The notes beneath the pieces are model-generated. The model ran no database searches. It saw only the letters and a program-made list of their open reading frames with translations, and was not told where the DNA came from. From contig JBFICP010000120.1 in assembly GCA_041581935.1 (NCBI GenBank), positions 1 to 9,435 on the forward strand: a stretch of 9,435 nt of DNA, in the 5' to 3' direction. Shown here in pieces: positions 1 to 5,157 of this stretch. Numbering within the stretch: position 1 is the first letter of the stretch; the number at the start of each line of letters is the position of its first letter. A program made the translations under genes and the position numbers. Origin of the DNA: JAABYT01 sp041581935. GTDB lineage: Bacteria; Pseudomonadota; Gammaproteobacteria; HK1.

Positions 1-277
1 GCTCCACGTGGAGGGTATCCACGAAGGCGACTGGACCGGGTCCGAGCCCATGAGCATTCGAACGCCGTGACAGCTCGATCATCCCGAGCAGCGTGTCCTC
101 GGCATCGACACACATGAGTGTCATGCGAAGCCCGCGTTGCTCCATCATCTGCGCCCATTCGCTTTCGAGCTCCGCATCGCTCGACGCCGGCAGCAATCGC
201 CGCCGCAGGGCCAGCCATGCGGGCTTGTCGGCGAGATTGATGGCTCGAATTTCCACTTTCCCGGATCGGGTATTCAT
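1..277 (-). CDS. GNAT-family N-acetyltransferase, N-terminal part (runs off the left edge)
   Basis: The reading frame opens at ATG 277-275 and stays open to the window edge, giving 92 residues. The visible part starts with a pattern common in GNAT enzymes (acetyl-CoA-dependent N-acetyltransferases): a first beta strand VEIRAINLADKPAWLALRR (residues 8-26), a helix with an acidic stretch, a second strand LMCVDAEDTLLGMIELSRR (54-72), then PVAFVDTLHVE (82-92), which should lead into the acetyl-CoA-binding loop beyond the edge. The layout recalls aminoglycoside 6'-N-acetyltransferase-like proteins, in which a similar LEGWYV-type strand precedes the cofactor loop. The catalytic and cofactor-binding half is not in view, so the substrate is unknown and a resistance role should not be assumed. 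The start overlaps the stop of the upstream HIT gene as ATGA, which implies translational coupling and places it as the fourth gene of the minus-strand group. Confidence 0.7.
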   Translation of the reverse strand, partial: MNTRSGKVEIRAINLADKPAWLALRRRLLPASSDAELESEWAQMMEQRGLRMTLMCVDAEDTLLGMIELSRRSNAHGLGPGPVAFVDTLHVE

Positions 278-693
278 AGTCTCGCGGCGAAAGCGCGCGC
301 AAGCTCGGCGAGCCGGACAGGGTCCGCCTGCTCGTGCCCGTGCAGGCTCATGCGCTCGCCTTCTGTGCGCGGCAGCAGGTGGACGTGATAATGCATTACG
401 GTCTGTCCGGCGGCAGCACCGTTGACCTGCGCGATAGTCATGCCGTCGGGCGAAAGTTCTGCGCGAATCGCCGCGGCAATGCTTCTCGCGGCGACAGCAA
501 CGGCCTGCATGGCCGAAGTAGAGATATCGAACACCGATTCGTAGTGTTGTTTCGGCATGACCAGCGTATGTCCCTCGGAAGCGGGAAAGATATCCATAAT
601 GGACAGCACCTGATCGGTTTCCAGGACCTTATGACATGGCATCGTGCCGGCGACGATGCGGCAAAAAATGCAGTCGTGCTCGGAGCTTGTCAT
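274..693 (-). CDS. HIT-family nucleotide hydrolase/transferase (histidine triad protein)
   Basis: This is a complete 139-residue protein, normal length for a compact HIT protein. HIT proteins are small cytosolic homodimers that hydrolyse or transfer nucleoside monophosphates, for example from AMP-phosphoramidates, aminoacyl-AMP or dinucleoside polyphosphates. The histidine triad is intact as HYHVHLLPR (residues 101-109), with H103 the expected nucleophile. A zinc site seen in many bacterial members is also complete: CIFC (C8, C11), H50 and H101. The strand EGHTLVMPKQHYESVFD (40-56) is the usual HIT core, and N91 and G92 before the triad fit the nucleotide pocket. It starts 24 bp after the lipoprotein stop and its own stop overlaps the GNAT start, so it is probably co-transcribed with both. 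The family is certain; the exact substrate, and whether it is the cell's main HinT, cannot be decided from sequence. No strong Shine-Dalgarno sequence precedes the ATG. Confidence 0.93.
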   Translation of the reverse strand: MTSSEHDCIFCRIVAGTMPCHKVLETDQVLSIMDIFPASEGHTLVMPKQHYESVFDISTSAMQAVAVAARSIAAAIRAELSPDGMTIAQVNGAAAGQTVMHYHVHLLPRTEGERMSLHGHEQADPVRLAELARAFAARL

Positions 694-717
694 GTCGGAG
701 CTGCACGAAATGGACGG

Positions 718-1317
718 CTAACCCGGAGCGCATCCGGTCAGGAGAATCACACCGGAGTAGACGGCTCCCGCCGCCTCAAGCACTTCGCGGCCAATCCACG
801 CACCGGGTCGCGGCGCGCTCGTCGCCGTCGATCGGCGCCCGCTGATGACCGGGTCGTGCCAGCGCGACGGGCCGCAATACGCGGCCCCGGCGAAACCCGC
901 AGCAAGCGGGTGTGCCGTCTGCACCGGCTCGCGGATCTCGAATGAACGGTACAGGAGTCTGTCTCCGCCGTGCCATAGACCTACGTGCCAGCGTCCGGGG
1001 TACCGGGCCGGTGCTTTTCCACGAATCGGCATGCTCGTCTCGAGCTCATCGTCGCGGTTTCCGATGCGGCGCACCGGCTTGCGCAAATAGACGCTGCCGT
1101 CGGGAAACAACCACTCGACCATGAACCTCTCGTCCTCGGCGAGTGCCGAGTCGAAGCGTGCCGACAAGGTGACATTCGCGTCCTCGGCGGTGAATTCCGT
1201 CGTCGGGGATCCGCCGGCGGCAAGATAGTCGTCCACCACGGCGACATTGGCGCAGCCGGCGAGTACCAGGACGCCCACGCCGCTCAGACCTGCTTGGAAG
1301 TATCGGGCACCAATCAT
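718..1317 (-). CDS. Predicted outer-envelope lipoprotein with an Ig-like domain, function unknown
   Basis: I start the protein at ATG 1317-1315 (199 residues) because it gives a short lipoprotein signal peptide with lipobox VLAGC. Cys22 is the lipidated residue and mature residues ANVAVVDD follow. The frame stays open further upstream, but that part only shadows the preceding phosphatase gene. Asp is absent at position +2 after the Cys, so retention in the inner membrane by the classical rule is not predicted. Residues about 47-128 look like a small beta-sandwich: ANVTLSARFD, FMVEWLFPDGSVYLRK, then PGRWHVGLWHGGDRLLYRSFEI. This is the pattern of Ig-like domains that open with a W-x-x-P-D/x-G strand and close with a G-x-W-x-V strand. 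Residues 129-199 are Gly/Ala/Pro/Arg-rich and end in a second LLTGCAPG motif. The gene lies 32 bp after the PP2C-SUMF1 gene and 24 bp before the HIT gene. I do not recognise a named family. A sensor or partner role for the neighbouring membrane phosphatase is inference from position. Confidence 0.8.
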   Translation of the reverse strand: MIGARYFQAGLSGVGVLVLAGCANVAVVDDYLAAGGSPTTEFTAEDANVTLSARFDSALAEDERFMVEWLFPDGSVYLRKPVRRIGNRDDELETSMPIRGKAPARYPGRWHVGLWHGGDRLLYRSFEIREPVQTAHPLAAGFAGAAYCGPSRWHDPVISGRRSTATSAPRPGAWIGREVLEAAGAVYSGVILLTGCAPG

Positions 1318-1349
1318 CGGAATGTACCGAGCGACGGGCAACCGGAATT

Positions 1350-3248
1350 CTACGGCTCTCGCACGACCCGTATACCAACCGAATCGTAACCGCGCTGAGA
1401 TTTCCACTTGCTGCGCGCCTTCGGGCGAACGGATTTGCCTGTGTTCAGAAAAGAGCCGCCGCGCGCGATCCGGTGGGTGCAGTCTCCGCCTTCCCACACC
1501 GAACCATCGGTGGGCGCGCCCTGATAGTTGGGATGCCAGCAGTCGCGCACCCACTCGGCGACGTTGCCTGCGGTATCGTGCAGGCCGAACGGATTGGCGC
1601 CAAAGCGACCGACCCGGGTCGGAGACCGCGGATTCAGTCCGGTATCGCAATTGAAGCAATGGGCCCGTCCGCTGCCGAGATCGCGTCCCCACCAGTACCT
1701 CGATTCCGTGTTGGCGATCGCCGCATACTCCCACTGCGCCTCGGTGGGCAGGCGGTATTTCTTGCCCGTCTGACTCGACAGCCATTGTGTGTAAGCGAGC
1801 GCATCGTCCCAGCTGACGAAAATCGCCGGGTGCGTCTTCTTGTCGAGCCCTGAAGTCTTCGGCCTCGCGCGGCCGGTCGCGCGTGCGAACCGCTCGTACT
1901 CTGCGATGGTGATCTCGTGCTTGCTCATGGCGAACCCCGAAATCTCCACGGTGCGCTTGGGTCGTTCATCGACCTGCACCGAATGATTCGGACTGCCCAT
2001 CTCGAAGGTCCCGGCGGGAATCTCCACCATGACCGGTCCCAGTCCGCCGGATTTCAACGCATCCTGGAACTCCCTGCCGGCGGCTGTCGGCGTCGGCGCG
2101 GGCTGCGGCGGCTCGGGCTGCACGGGCTCGGGCTGCACCGGCTCCGGTTGCTTCGGCTCGGGCTGCACGGGCTCGGGCTGCACCGGCTCAGGCTGCACGG
2201 GCCCGGGCTGCACCGGCTCCGGTTGCTTCACTTCGGGTTGCTTCGGCGCCGGTCGCGTCCCCGCCTGCTGTTCGGGCAGCCAGTCACGCCACAGGCCCGT
2301 CATGTACACGTAGCCGCCGCCTGCGCCGAGAGCCAGCAACAGCACGAGAAAAAATACGAGCCCCATGTTGACGCCGCGGCGCGACTCGGTCGGCACGTCT
2401 CGCTCGCGCGCAACCTCCGGCCGCGCCGGTGAGACCGATACCGATGCCGCCTGCGGCGCGCGCGCCGGAGCTTCCGCCGTCGGGCGTTCGATCGCGTCGA
2501 CCACCACGATGGTGGTGTTGTCCTGACGCGGACGTTTGGCCTCCTCGACCGCCTTCAGCAACCCGGCCACGCACTCCTTGGGCGTGTGTGACCACGCCGA
2601 CGTCTTGAGGATGCTTTCACTTTCCAGGGTATCGAGGCCGTCGCTGGCGATGATGAGCCGGTCTCCCGGCAACAGTTGAAAGCCCTGATTCGGGCAATCC
2701 ACTTCCGCGATCTCCTCGCCGGTCATGGCGCTCATCAGCATGTTTCGCGAAAGCCCGGCCTCGGCCTCGACGTCGATTCCCTGGGCACGCATACGATCCA
2801 GATACCCGCCGTAGCTGTGATCTTCGTTCTTTTTGCTGAGCTCGCGGTCTCGAATCAAATAGATGTGGCTGTCACCGACGCTTATCCAGTAAATTTTTCC
2901 CCTGGTGATGGCGGCAGTGACCATGGTGCAACCCATGCCGTCCAGCCCAGGTGTTTCCTCGATGGACTCTCGGAGACCCTCGTTGGCGTTCTTCAGCGCT
3001 TCACGCAGCACGCCGGGAGGATCCTGCTTGCCGAATTTGCCGGTAAAGGTCTTGTTGAAGGTCGACACCACCAAATTGCTGGCAATATTACCGGCGGCGT
3101 GACCGCCCATGCCGTCGGCCACGACGATCAGCGCGGATGACTTCGAGTCGCCGCTTTCATCGTCGAGATAGGTCGTCAGGAAAGCGTCTTCTTGGTAGTC
3201 CCGGGCGCCGGCGATCTGATCGCCGGAAATTTCTAGGCTGAGTTCCAC
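1350..3248 (-). CDS. Membrane-anchored PP2C-type protein phosphatase fused to a periplasmic SUMF1 domain
   Basis: This 632-residue protein starts at GTG 3248-3246; an in-frame TAG lies 9 nt upstream and the phosphatase fold begins at once. Residues 1-252 are a PP2C/PPM Ser/Thr phosphatase with the metal and phosphate motifs in order: GARDYQEDA (14-22), VADGMGGHAAG (43-53), GMGCTMVTAAI (104-114), VGDSHIYLIRD (124-134), IIASDGLDTL (199-208) and RQDNTTIVVV (241-250). Residues 253-294 are a linker ending in Arg-Arg, and 296-316 a single transmembrane helix, so the N-terminus is inside and the C-terminus outside. Ten (V/K)QPEP-type pentads follow (336-385). Residues 404-631 are a SUMF1/FGE-sulfatase (DUF323) domain: MVEIPAGTFEMGS, RLPTEAQWEYAA, NPFGLHDTAGNVAEW, RIARGGSF and GIRVVRE. 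Cysteines C531, C534, C570 and C590 match a common SUMF1 subgroup, but the late active-site Cys of true formylglycine-generating enzymes is absent (FLNTGKSVRPKAR), so ligand sensing is likelier than catalysis. Dephosphorylation of cytoplasmic phospho-Ser/Thr in response to an envelope signal is inferred. It heads the lipoprotein-HIT-GNAT group. Confidence 0.93.
   Translation of the reverse strand: MELSLEISGDQIAGARDYQEDAFLTTYLDDESGDSKSSALIVVADGMGGHAAGNIASNLVVSTFNKTFTGKFGKQDPPGVLREALKNANEGLRESIEETPGLDGMGCTMVTAAITRGKIYWISVGDSHIYLIRDRELSKKNEDHSYGGYLDRMRAQGIDVEAEAGLSRNMLMSAMTGEEIAEVDCPNQGFQLLPGDRLIIASDGLDTLESESILKTSAWSHTPKECVAGLLKAVEEAKRPRQDNTTIVVVDAIERPTAEAPARAPQAASVSVSPARPEVARERDVPTESRRGVNMGLVFFLVLLLALGAGGGYVYMTGLWRDWLPEQQAGTRPAPKQPEVKQPEPVQPGPVQPEPVQPEPVQPEPKQPEPVQPEPVQPEPPQPAPTPTAAGREFQDALKSGGLGPVMVEIPAGTFEMGSPNHSVQVDERPKRTVEISGFAMSKHEITIAEYERFARATGRARPKTSGLDKKTHPAIFVSWDDALAYTQWLSSQTGKKYRLPTEAQWEYAAIANTESRYWWGRDLGSGRAHCFNCDTGLNPRSPTRVGRFGANPFGLHDTAGNVAEWVRDCWHPNYQGAPTDGSVWEGGDCTHRIARGGSFLNTGKSVRPKARSKWKSQRGYDSVGIRVVREP
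2094..2243 (-). repeat. Tandem 15-bp coding repeat encoding a (V/K)QPEP stalk
   Basis: Ten consecutive pentapeptide units lie in frame inside the phosphatase-SUMF1 gene (residues 336-385): KQPEV, KQPEP, VQPGP, three VQPEP, KQPEP, two VQPEP and a final degenerate PQPAP. At the DNA level each unit is 15 bp, close to GTGCAGCCCGAGCCC with third-position changes. A Pro-Glu-Gln repeat just after a transmembrane helix probably forms an extended rod that holds the SUMF1 domain away from the inner membrane, as proline-rich stalks do in other envelope proteins. The near-identical units make copy-number change by replication slippage likely; each gain or loss keeps the frame. Confidence 0.93.
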
Positions 3249-3448
3249 GCTTTGTCTCTAATCGCTGGGGTAGCCGTCGACCCGGTTCGTTCTGGATTTG
3301 CTCATCCGGTTAAGTGTAGGACATGCTTCGGACGCATTGACAGGGCAATTATATGGGCTGGAGCGGGCCGAAACCGACACCCGCGGGCCCTAAGCGGGCG
3401 TTGTGTGAACGGCTTCACGGAGTTCGTCGCATCCGGGGCTGAAGCTGC
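3249..3448 (-). promoter_or_regulatory. Gap between hisF and the phosphatase gene, with a candidate promoter
   Basis: These 200 bp hold no convincing gene. On the minus strand a perfect TATAAT lies at 3348-3353; a start point a few bases downstream would leave a leader of roughly 90 nt before the GTG start at 3248. The matching -35 region (about 3370-3377, reading GGTTTC or similar) is poor, so the promoter may be weak or activator-dependent. Between this box and the hisF stop are two short inverted repeats, 3380-3384 with 3394-3398 (CCCGC/GCGGG) and 3405-3409 with 3414-3418 (GTGAA/TTCAC, 4-nt loop). Neither is followed by a T tract on the minus strand, so a Rho-independent terminator cannot be claimed. 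The gap suggests that the phosphatase group is transcribed separately from hisAF. Confidence 0.4.
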
Positions 3449-4249
3449 CTATAGTCGGACTTCGATGCCACGCGCTGCCATACGGCGCTTGGCTTCGGCG
3501 ATGGTGTACTCCCCGAAATGAAAAATGCTTGCGGCCAGCACCGCATCGGCGCCGCCGGTCAAGACTCCCTCGCACAAGTGCTCGAGATTACCCACGCCTC
3601 CAGAGGCGATAACCGGCACCGGCACCGCGTCGACCACTGCCCGCGTCAGCTCGAGATCGAATCCGTTGCGGGTGCCGTCGCGATCCATGCTGGTGAGCAG
3701 AATTTCGCCCGCGCCGAGTTCGGCCATACGCGTCGCCCAGGCGACCGCATCCAATCCGGTGGGGGTACGCCCACCGTGGGTGTACACCTCCCAGCGATGG
3801 GTGACTTGCGCCCCTGCATCGGTGCCCGCACCCTGCGGCGCGCCGACGCATTTCGCATCAACCGCGACAACGATGCACTGGGAGCCGAACCGGTCCGAGG
3901 CTTCGCCGACGAAATCGGGACGTGCGACCGCAGCAGTGTTAATCGAGACCTTGTCCGCGCCGGCGTTGAGCAGGCGACGCACATCGGCGCCCGTGCGCAC
4001 ACCACCGCCGACCGTGAGAGGGATGAAAACCTCGCTAGCCACCGCTTCCACGACCGAAACGATGGTATCGCGATCGTCGGAAGACGCGGTGATATCGAGA
4101 AACGTGAGCTCGTCGGCGCCCTCGTCATCGTAGCGACGGGCGATCTCCACCGGGTCGCCTGCGTCGCGAATCGCAACGAAATTCACGCCCTTGACGACGC
4201 GCCCGGCATCTACATCCAGACATGGAATGATACGTACCGCGAGGCCCAT
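3449..4249 (-). CDS. hisF: Imidazole glycerol phosphate synthase, cyclase subunit HisF
   Basis: HisF is the (beta-alpha)8-barrel cyclase that, with the glutaminase HisH, converts PRFAR and ammonia to imidazole glycerol phosphate and AICAR in histidine biosynthesis. The 266-residue protein opens with RIIPCLDVDAGRVVKGVNF (residues 6-24), containing catalytic Asp12. The second catalytic Asp is D131 in VVAVDAK (127-133). The phosphate-binding strands TVGGGVRTGADVRRLL (79-94) and VIASGGVGNLEHL (213-225) are intact, as is LLTSMDRDGTRNGFD. The protein is slightly longer than many homologues, owing to a Gly/Ala/Thr-rich insertion at about residues 134-151, after the strand carrying D131 and before WEVYTHGGR. 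A good Shine-Dalgarno GGGGAGTAAGG (4255-4265) precedes the ATG. hisA lies 65 bp upstream in the same direction. hisH is not in the window, so the partner subunit must be encoded elsewhere. Confidence 0.98.
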   Translation of the reverse strand: MGLAVRIIPCLDVDAGRVVKGVNFVAIRDAGDPVEIARRYDDEGADELTFLDITASSDDRDTIVSVVEAVASEVFIPLTVGGGVRTGADVRRLLNAGADKVSINTAAVARPDFVGEASDRFGSQCIVVAVDAKCVGAPQGAGTDAGAQVTHRWEVYTHGGRTPTGLDAVAWATRMAELGAGEILLTSMDRDGTRNGFDLELTRAVVDAVPVPVIASGGVGNLEHLCEGVLTGGADAVLAASIFHFGEYTIAEAKRRMAARGIEVRL

Positions 4250-4314
4250 GCGCGCCTTACTCCCCGCGAGTGGTTCTCTGCCGGAGAAAGTTTGGGCGGT
4301 AAGACGACCGCGAC

Positions 4315-5061
4315 TCAGCTTTCACCGGCGGCCATGCGGTCAGCCAGTAATTGACCTTCCTTGAAATCGAGGGTGCCTTCATAGATTGCGCGGCCGGTGA
4401 TCGCTCCCGCGATACCCTCATCGGCAACTTCACAAAGCGCGCGCACGTCGTCGATAGTGTGGATGCCTCCGGAAGCAATGACAGGAATCCTTATCGATTG
4501 GGCGAGGCGAAGCGTTGACTCGACGTTTGCTCCAGTGAGCATGCCATCGCGTTCGATATCCGTGTACACGATGCACTCGGCGCCGTCACGCTCGAACTGC
4601 TGAGCAAGATCGACAACGTCATGATGGGACAGCTTCGACCACCCGTCGGTAGCCACCTTGCCGTCCCGTGCGTCCAGCCCGATGAATATACGGCCGGGAA
4701 ATTCGGCACAAGCGTCTGCAACGAAGTGCGGCGCGTTCACGGCCTTGGTACCTATGATGACGTAGGTTACGCCTGCGTCGAGATACGACTGAATGGTGTC
4801 GTCATCACGAATGCCGCCGCCGACCTGGACCGGAAGATCGGGAAAGCTTTTCGTGATGCTACGGATAACGTCCGCGTTCTCGGGCTGGCCGCTCGCGGCT
4901 CCATCGAGATCGACGATATGCAGTCTGCGAGTACCCGCGTCCACCCAGCGCTGGGCTACTGCGAGAGGGTCATCGGAGAAGACCGTCTCCTCCTCCATGC
5001 GACCCTGGCGTAAGCGCACGCAACGACCGCCCTTCAGGTCAATCGCTGGAATCAAAAGCAT
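4315..5061 (-). CDS. hisA: Phosphoribosylformimino-5-aminoimidazole carboxamide ribotide isomerase HisA
   Basis: HisA catalyses the Amadori rearrangement of ProFAR to PRFAR, the step just before HisF. The 248-residue protein is of normal length and begins MLLIPAIDLKGGRCVRL, with catalytic Asp8. The second catalytic Asp is D130 in FIGLDARDGKVATDGW. The two half-barrel phosphate sites are visible as VQVGGGIRDDDTIQSYLDAG (78-97) and VIASGGIHTIDDVRAL (194-209), and YTDIERDGMLTG (166-177) is the usual late-barrel strand. GAGGAACTC just upstream of ATG 5061-5059 is a plausible ribosome-binding site. The gene sits 96 bp after the polA stop and 65 bp before hisF. I found no convincing sigma-70 promoter in the 96-bp gap, although it contains AT-rich stretches, so hisA may be read from its own weak promoter or through from polA. 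Confidence 0.98.
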   Translation of the reverse strand: MLLIPAIDLKGGRCVRLRQGRMEEETVFSDDPLAVAQRWVDAGTRRLHIVDLDGAASGQPENADVIRSITKSFPDLPVQVGGGIRDDDTIQSYLDAGVTYVIIGTKAVNAPHFVADACAEFPGRIFIGLDARDGKVATDGWSKLSHHDVVDLAQQFERDGAECIVYTDIERDGMLTGANVESTLRLAQSIRIPVIASGGIHTIDDVRALCEVADEGIAGAITGRAIYEGTLDFKEGQLLADRMAAGES

Positions 5062-5157
5062 TCTCGGGAGTTCCTCGGAACGAAGATAGTATCGGCGAGT
5101 AGGGTCAAGCGGGTCGTTGAAATAATATCATAGGCCCAATTTTCTGCAGACGCGAGT

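Noticed and set aside
334..945. Plus-strand 203-residue open frame across the HIT and lipoprotein genes
   Set aside because: It is antisense to two supported genes, His/Arg-rich, with no recognisable domain.
1318..1785. Upstream extension of the lipoprotein frame to a 355-residue protein
   Set aside because: This part lies inside the SUMF1 coding region in another frame and reads as Arg-rich shadow sequence; the lipoprotein signal peptide begins at 1317.
1350..2039. Active sulfatase-maturing formylglycine-generating enzyme
   Set aside because: The expected late active-site cysteine is missing and no sulfatase gene is nearby; it is kept as a SUMF1-like domain only.
2094..2243. CRISPR-like or intergenic tandem repeat
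   Set aside because: The units are contiguous, without spacers, and are codons of an in-frame Pro-rich stalk.
2029..2313. Plus-strand Gly-Ser-Cys-Thr repeat protein
   Set aside because: It is the complementary-strand reading of the QPEP pentad repeat and has no independent support.
3337..3342. Perfect plus-strand TTGACA as a promoter -35 box
   Set aside because: No -10 lies at proper spacing on that strand and no plus-strand gene follows.
3518..4354. Long plus-strand open frames opposite hisF (278 and 202 residues)
   Set aside because: They are antisense to a well-conserved gene, show no family features, and are expected in GC-rich DNA.
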